Shown: positions 23,876 to 34,600 of the stretch, piece after piece | Position numbering within the stretch: the stretch's first letter is position 1 | How the letters are laid out: each line of letters starts with the position of its first letter | Origin: Sporodiniella umbellata | Taxonomy: Eukaryota; Mucoromycota; Mucoromycetes; Mucorales; Rhizopodaceae | Assembly (NCBI GenBank): GCA_025677835.1 | Contig: JAIXMR010000081.1 | Span: 1-64,000, forward strand | Direction: 5' to 3' | Length of the DNA stretch: 64,000 bases | Made by a program: the position numbers and the translations under genes | The notes under the pieces: generated by a model | What the model saw: the letters and a program-made list of their open reading frames with translations, nothing else | Databases searched by the model: none | What the model was told of the DNA's origin: nothing

Positions 23876-25568
23876 TCAGTCTTGTGTCAAATCAATGACA
23901 CCGCTTTTGTTGGGCTTGGGTAACTTGTTCTTTTGCTTTTTGTTTTTTGAATCAAATTGAACTGTACCCGATCGTGTGGGCTGAGGTAATCGATTTTGAT
24001 TCATGGCATTCCAATTGCTGTTTCCTGTAGGCGCAAACCGAACATGTTTCTTTTCATGGACAAAGAATTGATCCAGCACGCTTCCGTTGTTATTTTTATG
24101 ATGTTTGCTATGTTTTGAGCTGTTTCGCTCTTTTGAACTGTATCTCGAATCTTTTGAATGGCTCTTTTTATCATGTTTTTTCTTTTTTGAAGGAGGTTGC
24201 TGTTCCATCGATTGCCATGATCCACTGGATCCTTGATATCTATCAGGCGAACTCGGTCGCTTCGCAGGTCGGGACGAATAAGGCTTTTTGTGCTTGTGGT
24301 TGGCTTTGCGTCCAAAAGCAACAAAGGAATTGAAAATACTGCACGACATTTTTGAACTCAGTCGACGGTCTGTACAATCCTATATACAAATAGATCAGTT
24401 TCATCTCTCCATGCCTTTTCCCTTGTATATATATGTATATATAATCGCTTACTCCGCTATAATGACCCTCTTCACCGCAGGCTCCACAATACGCAACTGT
24501 TGGTCGACTTGAAGGTTTTCGGTTGATATAATGATGTACAAGTGAATTACAATCCTAATATCGCCATAAATGAGTTCAGCTTTTTCTTGTATACATTTTC
24601 TTACATCTGTAATATGATAGGTACTATGACACACTTTACAAGAAGGTGGTTTTTTTTCAAAAGGACAATCCTATAGGCAAGTTTTTTAAGCATGTATTCC
24701 ATATTGCATCTATGATTTGCCCTGTACCTCATATCGATGGCCTAATAAATGACAACGAGGGCATACTGTAGTTAAAGTACAGTTTCTTCTTATATGTTGA
24801 TTGGATCTACACAAGATACACTGTTCTCATCTACGTTTAGTTATTTTTTTTTTTTTTTTTTTTGGTTCCATATTGGCATACCGCGCGACAAGCATAACCT
24901 TCATGACCTGGTTGATAACAATGAGGACATAATGAGAAATCGTAAGCCGCTCTATGAACGCTTTGAAAATCCTGACGTTCCTATATGGATACACAACTGG
25001 TGTTATAAAAAAAAAAAGGAGAATAGAGACTACTTTTTTTCATTTACTTGTATCTGATGATCGATTAGCTCTTGCAGTTGTCTGTCACATTCTGCCTCAT
25101 CTTCAGAAGTTTCCATCTCATCCATATATTGTTTTTCTTCTCCCAGTACAATTTTTCGGGTGACAGGTATAGAAGGCGCTTCAGGAAGGCTGATATCTGA
25201 TCGGTATTCTCCTTCTTCATCCGACTCTAAATTCCATGCTTCAACATCCGAAAGACCGGATGCGCTGGACAGTGGTGGATCGATGGCATGATTCATTTCG
25301 ATGCTTTTCTCTAAACTCGGTTTTTGGACTGTAACAATGGTATTAGACATTGGCGTTATTTCAACTGTCTGTTTTTTCTTTGATCCAGAATCATAAGCAA
25401 CATGACTCATGATTTCAGCTTCTAAATCACTGTCCATTTCATCGCTTATATTGAAGAAAAAAAAAAATTCAATCATTGCATCTATTTCGATCAAATTTAC
25501 CTTGAAGACTGCTGATTGTCACCGCCTTCATATTGTCTTAATAGCTCCAACTCTTCTTCTTCATCCAT
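23876..25568 (-). CDS. AIR1/AIR2-like protein with five CCHC zinc knuckles
   Basis: Seven exons on the minus strand (25501-25568, 25048-25444, 24882-24980, 24728-24820, 24605-24670, 24453-24554, 23876-24379) give 442 residues. The N-terminal 155 residues are acidic. Five CX2CX4HX4C knuckles follow, several completed only across splice junctions: CPHCYQPGHEGYAC, CILCRSNQHIRRNC, CPRCHLLGHRYEDC, CKVCHSTYHITDDC and CGACGEEGHYSGDC. The tail is basic and Ser/Lys-rich (SKKKKHDKKSHSKD) and ends in VIDLTQD. Five tandem knuckles is the arrangement of yeast Air1/Air2, the RNA-binding subunit of the TRAMP complex that hands aberrant nuclear RNAs to the exosome. The assignment rests on knuckle number and architecture; other CCHC proteins (ZCCHC7-type) are the same family. 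Splice sites were chosen to complete the knuckles, which makes the model self-consistent. Confidence 0.87.
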
Positions 25569-25709
25569 GATTGCTTTATAAAAAAATGAAAGTATAGGGC
25601 TGATAACGCTTAAAATTTGTATGGACTCAAAGAAAAGTGCAAAGTGACTTGTTTTTTTTTTTTTTTTTATCAGAGAAAAATCAGGATTGTTTTTATTTTA
25701 GAATGAAGT

Positions 25710-26837
25710 CTAATAAGGTGGATTAGGTCTTGGATACATATTAACGGGTGGGTAGCCTCCTAAAAAGTAAGATGCGTTAGATTGACGAAGCGACTTTCTG
25801 CTTTTTTGAACCTTGTATTGGGCGTGGTTGAAAATGAATAGGTGGAGGGGACATTTGTGGTGAGAGTGGATTTGGGCGAGGATAAGGGAAATAGTTGGGT
25901 CTAGGCGGCGCCAGGTAAAATGGAGGCGGTCTTGCAGTGGATGTAGGGTAAGGTGCGGGAAAAGGTGTTGGGTAGGCATTGGGTGCTGGGCTTGGGTAAG
26001 AGCTTGGGTTGGGTACCACCAAATGAACAGGAGAATTATAAACGTACGGCGGTCTAGAGGTAGAGGGTCTTTGATTAGGAGATCCTGGGCGCGGAGGTAG
26101 CGGTTTCTGTAAAGGCATACCCGGAGGAGGTTGAGCATGTGTTTTATGGGCTGGATACCTGATTGGTTGAGTGGGTCTTGCTTGACTAGGTCTCTACAGA
26201 TAGGAGTTAATAATCTACCCTCTGCTTTTTTTCTTAGGCTTACGGTTGGATAAAAAGTCAATTCTAAATATATCTCACCTCCAGGTTGACCTCGATAATA
26301 AAGAGGAAAATAGCCGTCTTGTTCTTTTTCTCGTATCACTTTAGACAAATCAACCCATCCGTCTGCCATAAGATTCAACGGGCTGGGGTCTCTATCGAAT
26401 ATCTCTATTCTTAATTGCTGAGCATCGTGACTAATAGGAATGTTGACCTAAAAAAATAAGTGTGAGGTGACAAAAAAAAATAAGAAGTAAGGAAATTTAC
26501 TTGGTCATCCCAAACTGGGTAAGTGTTTCCACCACTATCTGCCTTTGTTTTCTTTGCAATCCCGTTCACACTAAAGATGCAGAAAGGGTCCTGTTTTCTA
26601 GCTGACTTTAAACAGTAGGTAAAATAAGAAGCTGTGAATGAGCCAATGTCTGAAATGAATGTGGTTTTTTTTTTCTTTTCTTTCTGTTTTTTTTAACCTA
26701 CTTTATGCTTTAAGTGCTCCTTTAAAATGAATAATAATAACAATAATAATAAGTGAGACTCTTTTCTTTTTCAATTCTGATTTTACTGCTTTTAAAGCGA
26801 CGACAACAAGCTCACCTAAAAATGCGGAAGGTTGCAT
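25710..26837 (-). CDS. C2-domain protein with proline-rich tail, Inn1/Fic1-like
   Basis: The body is three exons (26244-26447, 25812-26193, 25710-25759) preceded by a C2 exon ending at 26501. The C2 domain shows KQDPFCIFSVNGIAKKTKAD, YPVWDDQVNIPIS, LRIEIFDRDP and LMADGWVDLSKV, the usual calcium-type C2 strands. The rest is proline-rich with many PxxP-type elements (PPGMPLQKPLPPRPG) and ends in NMYPRPNPPY. An N-terminal C2 followed by PxxP motifs is the layout of the cytokinesis proteins Inn1 and Fic1, which bind SH3 domains of Hof1/Cdc15; this is inference from architecture. The start is tentative: ATG at 26837 begins a short exon (GELVVVALKA, a C2 first strand), but the first junction is ambiguous. 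The intron at 25760-25811 uses a weak GTTCAA donor, supported by phase, a CTAAC branch site and a TTTTTAG acceptor. Confidence 0.7.
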
Positions 26838-27617
26838 AAAAAAAGCGAATAACAAAAAAGAAAACCACTGTCTGTTACATTATTTTTTTCATCTGAAAAT
26901 AGGAAAATAAAAACAGGGTTTCTGTTTTGTCCAATAGAATTTATACTTCTTTTGAATGACCATATCAGCAAAGAAAAAAAAAGCAGTTGTGGGAGAGGAT
27001 AAAAAAAACCACTTTAGTATTAAAAGCGCTGATCTACGGAAAAAGTTTAGGCTAGATTGGGCTCTTTTTTTTTTTATTGGACAAAGTTATCCTTGTTAAG
27101 ACGCAATTCAGAACCCATCCGGTCAGGATCAAAAAGGAAATCTAAACCAAGGCTGAGAAAAATTAGTTTAACGCTGTGCAAAGTAAAGGTTACATGAGTG
27201 AAGTCATATCTGGTGTTAAATGAGTCGATCTATCCTTATAACATGTGAAACTAACAAATGTAAAAAGAGCCACAGTATGTCGCTTTTACACCAGAAAAAC
27301 AATGCAGACTATTGTGTATGTTTACCATGAACAGTAGAAGCTTAAAGAACGCCTGTGGGTAAAGATGTGCCACTTTTTTTTTTTTTTTTCAGTCTACATC
27401 ATTGTGACGAAAAATAGGGAATAAGAGTGTTTGTTTTTTATGGATGAGGGTGATGATCTATCGACAAGCGGAGAGTTATGTTGTATAGAAGCTAAAAAAA
27501 AAAAAAGAGGGATTGGCCGAGTGAGACAAAGAGATCTTCTCTTGGATTTCTTCTCTCTGTCTTTTGTTTTGCCTTTTTTTCTTATACTTGAAAACACACA
27601 TACATACACATAAATAG
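26838..27617. other. Divergent spacer between the C2 and DUF1206 genes
   Basis: AT-rich DNA with poly-T at about 27373-27389. No coding exon is found. It should contain both promoters. Confidence 0.55.
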
Positions 27618-28916
27618 ATGTTGGCTTATTTCAAACGACCGAAAACAGAACAGCCTTCGACTTCTCAAAAGAAATCTAAACCAGCCAGCAATTCGCCTGC
27701 AGCTATCGCACGTACAGGCAGCGAAATGCAACGCAAAAGTCAGCATATTCGTCGACCATCTGAACTGCACTTCTTTCAGGGCGGTGTTCCCAAGAAATAC
27801 GAAGGATGTGTTAAATGGATTGGCAGGCTAGGTTTTATTGCTAAAGGTGTCGTCTATGGCTGTATCGGTGTCTTGACTTTGACAAATCTGACAGGTGCTT
27901 GGACACCCAATGGTAGTCAAGGCAATGAATCTCCCCAGGTAAAAAGCAACAAAACCTTTAGGTTTATTAAAAACGCGCTTTTTTTTCTTTTACAACAGGG
28001 CGCATTCTTGCTCTTAGGTGGTATCCCTTCAGTTGGTCGATCCATTTTGATTGTCATGGCTATTGGGCTTGTGCTTTACATCGTTTGGAGGTGAGACAAG
28101 TATTTGTAGTTTTTTCCTTTTTAAAAAAAGCACAACACTCTGATTCATAAAGCTAGATTTTGGGAGGCTATCACAGGCCAAGGGAGCGATGCAAGCTTTG
28201 GAAAGAAAAAGAACTTCTTCCGCTATCGACTTTCACCTTTTGTAAGCGGATTGGTCTATTCAGCCTATACGTATTATGTTGTTTACATGATTTTCCAAAC
28301 AGAGGAGGAGCAGCAAGCGTTAGCTTCCAGCAAGACCTTTCCAGCCTCTTGGACAGCCACTCCACTTGGCAGGACAGGCATTGTTCTTCTGGCCATCGCT
28401 TTTATGATTGCTTTTATTACTCAGTTTATCAATGCGGTAGGCGGTACGTTCATCAAAGATCTCAAGACCAGTGAGCCCGGGGCACGCCGCTGGGAGGCTT
28501 TTCTTGTCCATACCTTGGGCCGTGTTGGCTTCTTTGGTCGTGCTGCTCTTTTTGGCACCCTCAGTGGTTTCTTTTGGGATTCGCTTGCCAAAGGAAATCA
28601 ATCAGGAAGCAAAAACATGGTGGCTGCAGCTGTCAGCAAACTGGCCAACTCCAACGGTGGTCGATTCTTTATGGGAGTCCTTGGTGTGACCCTTGTGATG
28701 TATGCTCTTTTTGCAGTCCTCAACGTGCACTACAAATACTTCCCTACACCTCCCCCAACCCGTCAAGAATTCTATACCAACGAATTTGTACACCCTGAAA
28801 TAAGTGAGTCTGATCTTGAATCTCAAATCAGTGCTGTTCACCGTCGCTCTCGTCAAGAGAAAGAGCCTTCTGCTTCTTTCTTTCGTCGTCATTGGCCGTT
28901 TTCTCGACAATTGTAA
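27618..28916 (+). CDS. DUF1206 family multi-pass membrane protein
   Basis: Exons 27618-27938, 27999-28090 and 28157-28916 give 390 residues. After a basic N-terminus of about 60 residues the protein has repeated pairs of membrane helices. The first pair contains WIGRLGFIAKGVVYGCIGVL, the second FVSGLVYSAYTYYVVYMI with IVLLAIAFMIAFITQFINAV, the third HTLGRVGFFGRAALFGTLSG with FFMGVLGVTLVMYALFAVL. The R-x-G-(F/Y)-x-A-(K/R)-G motif at the start of a pair is the signature of DUF1206, whose function is unknown. The basic C-terminus (FFRRHWPFSRQL) should be cytosolic. To my knowledge the family is mainly bacterial, with scattered fungal members, so lateral origin is possible but not shown; codon use and introns look native. 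Confidence 0.83.
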
Positions 28917-29428
28917 GTACCTCTCATGGTGTGTATATATAGATACCTTTTTCTTTTCTCTTTGTGAATACCCTTTATAAAATTTTTTTTCAAAAATAAA
29001 AATTTTTGTTTAGCAGTCCTTTTCCCTTTTATGGAACTTTTTTATATTGCCGAGAAAAAAAAAGTATAAAAGGCGCCAAAAAGTAAGCAACTCGACTTTT
29101 TCTTTAGTGACCGTACTCTACAGGATCTGTATGCAGTACATAACTTTTCTACGTTTTTTAAACGAGATACACATTCAAAGTTAGTAGATGATTTTGAGTA
29201 GCTCTTCTTTTGAGTGAAGTGTGGTCCAGATTATCTCTCTGAGTAATCTAGGCCAGTTGATGATCTCGCCTGTCTTTTATTCCAAGGACATGGCAAGGAA
29301 GACGCTACAAGTCTGATAACTTTTTTTTTTATCTTTTAAATATCAAATGAAAAAAAATAAAAGACTGATAAAATGGTTATATAAGCTGTTTTATTGCAAT
29401 AGTTTCCAAAGTATGCAAAGAGTGTAGT
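28917..29428. other. Spacer between convergent DUF1206 and propeller genes
   Basis: No gene is seen. The spacer probably holds the 3' UTRs of both flanking genes, with AATAAA-like sequences near 28994 and 29356. Confidence 0.5.
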
Positions 29429-30285
29429 TTAAGAAGATGCTTGCGCCTGTCTTTCGACTTCCCTAGCTTGAGCACTTGGGTTTTGACTAAAGGCAGTGTA
29501 AGCCTCAGCAGCTAAGCGAGAGTTCCAAGGGGTAGCCAGGGTCATATAGCCACAACCAAATAAAGACGAGCTTACTTTGGAGCTCCAGACCACTTGCCCT
29601 GTATAAGCCTCTAGGCAGTAGACCCATTTTCCAGAGCCGACGTAAACACATTGGGCATGCTTGTCATTTTCCAGGCTTGGTGGGTCGATAATAGCCACTG
29701 GTATACTAAATCCACCCCCTGGACAGCCATATCTCCAAAGTTCTTGTCCGTTATCAGGATCTATAGCCAGTACCTTTCCCATTGAACAAGCAATAATTAC
29801 TGGTTTACCAAATTGAACTGGCTCATTGTATTCAGGAGGCGCATCTGTACTGGGTTCTTTAGTAGGCTTCAGAATTCGGCTAGGTGTACTGATTACCGAG
29901 ACCTCTTGATAACCAAAACTCTAAAAAGAAACATCTATTATTTTGCCTTTTACTTTTTTTTTTTTTTTTTTTTTTTGCTTACAGGCATTTTGTTCACCCA
30001 AAGCGTTTCACCTGTTAACAAGTTTAAACCAGACGTCTTTCCATTAGCTCCAGCAATCACTTTATCATAATCCGTTACAAAAATAGAGATCACGCCACCC
30101 ATTGCACCTGTTGGAAAGCCTGTGCCCCAAAGTTTACTTCCTGTCTTTTTATGAAGTGCATAGATTTTGCCGTTGGTAGCACATAAAAGAATATCATCGC
30201 GTTGATAGTTGCTGTTATATATTTCATAATCTTTCTCAGAGTCATTGTCTTTCTCCTTTTTTTTGTCACTTGAAAATAGGGTCAT
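29429..30285 (-). CDS. PQQ-like beta-propeller repeat protein
   Basis: Two exons, 29983-30285 and 29429-29920 (minus strand), give 264 residues. Repeats with the pattern G-x-(V/I)-x-A-(L/I)-x-x-x-(T/N)-G-x-x-(L/V)-W are visible: NGKIYALHKKTGSKLWG, GLNLLTGETLWV, GKVLAIDPDNGQELWRYG and VYCLEAYTGQVVWSS. This is the signature of pyrroloquinoline-quinone-type (BamB-like) propeller blades. Only about four to five blades fit, fewer than the usual seven or eight, so the protein may be a minimal version or need a partner. There is no signal peptide; the N-terminus is charged (FSSDKKKEKDNDSEKD), suggesting a cytosolic location. No enzymatic residues can be assigned. The gene ends convergently with the DUF1206 gene. 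Confidence 0.75.
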
Positions 30286-31483
30286 GATATATACACAGTT
30301 AAGATAAAAGATGAGGTTGTAGTAAAAGATCTAAAAAAAAAAAATAGTTGAAAAAACAAATTCCTCGTCTTTATTTAGCGCGCTTTTATTTATTTTAGAG
30401 TGATACCTTTTAAAGTAATCTTGCTCAGCATTCTCATCTGGCACTCAGCACTTTCGTCACTGATTTAGGAGATCTACAGTACCTCTTTTCTTCTTCTTCT
30501 TCTTCTCATAATTGAATCAAACACAAATATGCAACATTTTATCCATTCTATATATCCAAACAGTCTCTATATTGCCTTGGTTAGAAACGTAGTAATGATA
30601 AAAAAAACACTGTTGACACAATGTCCATTTTCTCAATTAGGTTAAAGGAAAGTCTGTTTTTTATATAATTACTATTCAGTTGGTAGTAGATCGTCATGAC
30701 AATTCTAGCTTTATCCAGCTATCCAATCGTATCCATAGTGGAGACAGTTATTTATAACATGTTTTGTTTTGTTGAAAGCTTTGTATATGGCAAAACATCA
30801 AAAGAGCGACAGGATCGCTAATTTTTTTTTCTACACAATTCTCAAAAAAAAAAAAAAAAAAAAAAAAAAAACCCCATCGAGCTTTGTTATGTTAGTATTG
30901 CTCACAAGGTCTTTCCAGGATGTGGCATATTATATCGTCATGTCGGTACTATGCACTGCTACATTTTGGTATATATATGCATATGGTTTTAGTGACTCTT
31001 TGCTTTTTAATATACAGTGATCACAAAGTTTTCTCAAAAAAGCTCAAGTGGCGCCGAAAGAAAGAATCACATCATCCCGTTAACAAACTGTACTTGAAGC
31101 AATAACAATTACACGTAAATCAATAGACGCAAATAGTTTTTCAGTACAACTTGTAAGCTCTATCTTTAGCTCACTCTACATGAGCGTAAATTATAGACCT
31201 TGCAGTATGTCCTGTAAAGTATAAAAAAGAAACGCATTGTTAATGCTTATTTTTCCGCACGTTAACAACGGCTCTTTTTTTTTTTTTTTTTTTTTTTGAA
31301 AAAGAGAAATTCGTAATGCGCTTTTTACTGGTTTTATTAAGCTTCAATTTGCAAAATGTATCTTTTTTCTTTGGCAAGTATGAGGAAAAGATATAGTGAG
31401 AGCCTCATAAAGTAATCTTTTAGTACGCTTAGTCTGGCCAATGGAAAATTCTGACTGCTAAACGAAAAAACGAGTCCAAATCC

Positions 31484-31528
31484 GCCAGCGTTTTCTAAAT
31501 TACACTTTTGTGTAACTAAAACGCTGGC
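31484..31528. promoter_or_regulatory. Imperfect palindrome with two inverted GCTG elements upstream of the copper ATPase
   Basis: The arms GCCAGCGTTTT and AAAACGCTGGC are perfect reverse complements, and an inner TTACAC/GTGTAA pair extends the symmetry. The element lies 157-201 bp before the ATPase start codon. Each arm reads AAAACGCTGG on one strand, resembling the copper-signalling element consensus with GCTG core that Cuf1-type regulators bind; that link is inference. Confidence 0.5.
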
Positions 31529-31582
31529 AGCATAAAATGCTCATTTTTTATAAAAACAGTCCGATTTCCTTATTTGGATTGC

Positions 31583-31603
31583 GTTTGACTTATAAAGTCA
31601 AAC
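31583..31603. promoter_or_regulatory. Palindrome enclosing a TATA-like box
   Basis: Nine-base arms GTTTGACTT and AAGTCAAAC flank ATA, so TATAAA sits at the centre. It lies 82 bp before the ATPase start codon and is a good candidate for the core promoter. Confidence 0.5.
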
Positions 31604-31684
31604 AACCTTTCCTAATCATCTTCTGCTTTGTTCCTCTATTTCTCTTTCTCTTGTTTTCGTTTAAAGAAAAGCCTTATATAAGCA

Positions 31685-34600
31685 ATGGCTGAATATAAAT
31701 TCAAGCAAAAAATAATAGGGATGACCTGCGATGTAAGTAACGATCAACCTAGATCGCATATATTCTTACATTCATACATATGCACTTGTACTCATTAACT
31801 CATTCTCGAATAGCATTGCGTGAACATAGTAACCAAAGCACTTCAAAATGAGCCTGGAGTTCTGCCCGATACAGTAATTGTTGATCTAAAAGATGAACTG
31901 GCCGTCTTTTCCTATCAAGAAAGAAACCCAAACCGGTTGATTAGTGAATTAAGACAAAGGCTATCTGAGATCGTTGAGGATTTAGGTTATGATTCAGGCA
32001 CACCCGAATTGGAAAACGGTGACACCGTAAGTCATGTGACAGCTGGGTCTCTCCATATTACTATTTTCATTCAGGGGATGACTTGCTCTCATTGTACAAA
32101 CACCGTGACAAAAATGCTACAGAGTTTACCTTATGTCGATCCTGCTTCTGTTCATGTGTCGTTGGATCTCGAGAAAGCTGTCATGGTTTTTCCAGATGCA
32201 AACAAAGCTACTATCAACCAAGAGTCTATCAAGAATTCCATTGAAGATTTAGGCTATGACGTTTCTAGCATCATTTTTGAAGAAAAAGAAACACTGAGTA
32301 GAGATTCTTCTTTTGAAGAGCCATTTAACAGGACTGTTGAATTCTCGTTGTTGGGAATGACTTGTGGTCACTGTGTAAAAACAGTGACTGAAGCTCTGAA
32401 ATCTTTGACAGGCGTGATTCAAAGCTCTGTTGTGGTTAGCTTAGAAAAGCAGCAAGTAAACTTTATATATACCGGGACGGAGATAACCGCTGAAACAATA
32501 AAATTGGCAGTAGAAAGACTAGGTTACGATGTAGATGGCAAAGTGCGCGTTGGATCAAGTCATGAATTTTCAAGGGTGGCCACTAATGATTCACATACCA
32601 TAGTTTCCCCATCTATCAAAGAAATCACAAAAAAAAGAAAAGTAGTGATGCGTATCTCTGGCATGACTTGTCAATCCTGTGTGAGCTCCGTTACCGATGC
32701 GCTGACAAATGATATACCCAATGTGGATCCTGAATCTGTCTATGTCAACCTTCAATCCGAAATGGCCATGTTTATCTGTACTCAGCCTGACAGAGAGCTG
32801 ATTCAAAACGCTATTGAAGATCGCGGTTTTATAGCAGAAAACATTCAAATTCTTCAAAATCTATCCTTACCAGCAGTGCTTGGCTCAATTCCAGATTTAA
32901 ACAAACAACCTTCTGTGGTGTCTTTAGGTTCTGTGCTTGTTGATAATCAATCAAATTCTGTTCGTACTAAAATTGTTTTCCAAATCTCTGGTATGACTTG
33001 CTCAAGTTGTGTACGTACAGTTGAGAAAGGTCTTATCAAATTACCTGGTGTGGAGTCAGACTCTGTTCAGGTCAATTTGTTAACGCACACTGGAACGTGC
33101 ACTACAGAAAACAACTCCTTGGACGAATCCGCTCTAATTAAGGCTGTTGAAAACATGGGCTATACAGCAAGCAAGGTTGTTTTGACACCTTTAGTAGCTA
33201 CAAACATATCAGCAATTCATTCAAATCATCCAGAGTGTCAAGCAGACATGATTGTCACAGGCATGTATTGTCCACAATGCACAGGCAAAGTTTACAGCGC
33301 CTTATCTAAACTCCACGGCGTTCAACCTCAATCAATTCAAGTAACTCTAGAAACTGGAGATACGAGTTTTTCTTATTCAGGAGAGTTTATCACGCGTCAG
33401 AGAATCCGTCAGACCATTCTCCAGTTGGGTTTCTCCGCGGAGAGCATTCGAATTACTAAGCAAAATGAAATTTCTACAGCCACCGACGAAAATCCTGAAA
33501 CTGTATCCACACATCTTACAGTTACTGGTATGACTTGCTCATCATGTGTGGCCAACATTGAACGTACTTTGCTCAAGTTGTCTGGGGTTGTAAGTTGCCA
33601 AGTAAACCTGCTTTCAAAATCAGCTGTGATTCGTCATCTTCCAGACCTTATAGGTGCCCGTACTTTAGCCCAGACCATTGAGCAAATTGGCTATAAGGCT
33701 GAGTTGACTCAAGAGACCCGAGGGGATACATTGCAAGAGCAACGTGCTTCTATGAAAGAGGTCATGGATCGCGAAATCCGCGAATTACGCTCACGCTTCC
33801 TGTGGTCTTTGCTGTTTGCTATACCTGTCATTTTGATTGCTATGGTTTTTATCATGGGTTTGCCTTTCACCAATCATGTTCGTATGAGTTTTGAACGAGA
33901 ATTGACACACGGTTTAACCGTAGCTGATTTGGTTCTCTTCTTATTGGCAACTCCAGTTCAGTTCTGGCTGGGATGGCCTTTTTACGTTAAAGCTTATAAA
34001 TCTTTAGTTTATGCACACACAGCTAATATGGAAACTCTAGTAGCAATGGGTACATCAGTAGCCTATATTACATCCGTTGCTTCTGTTGCAGCCGCAATGA
34101 CACATTCTGGCGCTAGCACTATGACTATGAACTATTTCGAGACCTCTGTTCTTTTGATTACCTTTATTCATCTTGGCAAATGGCTAGAAGCTATGGCTAA
34201 AGGAAAGACCGCTGAAACTATTACAAAACTTATGGATCTTCAACCTGAAAAGGCTGTTCTGGTAGAAATGAAAGATCAACAAAATGAAAGCACTTTTATT
34301 GAAAAAGAAATACCTTGTAAAGAAATACAAGGTAATTTTTACATCTATTATCTTTATCTGTACTAACATGTTTGTATATAAAAGTGGGTGATATATTAAA
34401 GGTAAATGCAGGAGGTCGTATCCCTTGTGACGGAAAACTTTGGAAAGGTGTCACTTCTGCTGACGAGTCTATGATTACCGGTGAATCTCTTCCTGTTAAC
34501 AAAAAGGAAGGTGATAGTGTAATTTCTGCTACAATCAATCTGACCTCCCCTATTTACATACGCGCTATCCGAGTTGGTTCTGACACTACTTTATCTCGTA

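Larger units (their letters stand above)
30286..31684. other. Divergent spacer between the propeller gene and the copper ATPase
   Basis: The spacer contains poly-A and poly-T tracts and two palindromes close to the ATPase (31484-31528 and 31583-31603, listed separately). A short open stretch with spliced continuation at about 30890-31105 could encode a tiny membrane protein (see findings). No other gene is supported. Confidence 0.5.
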
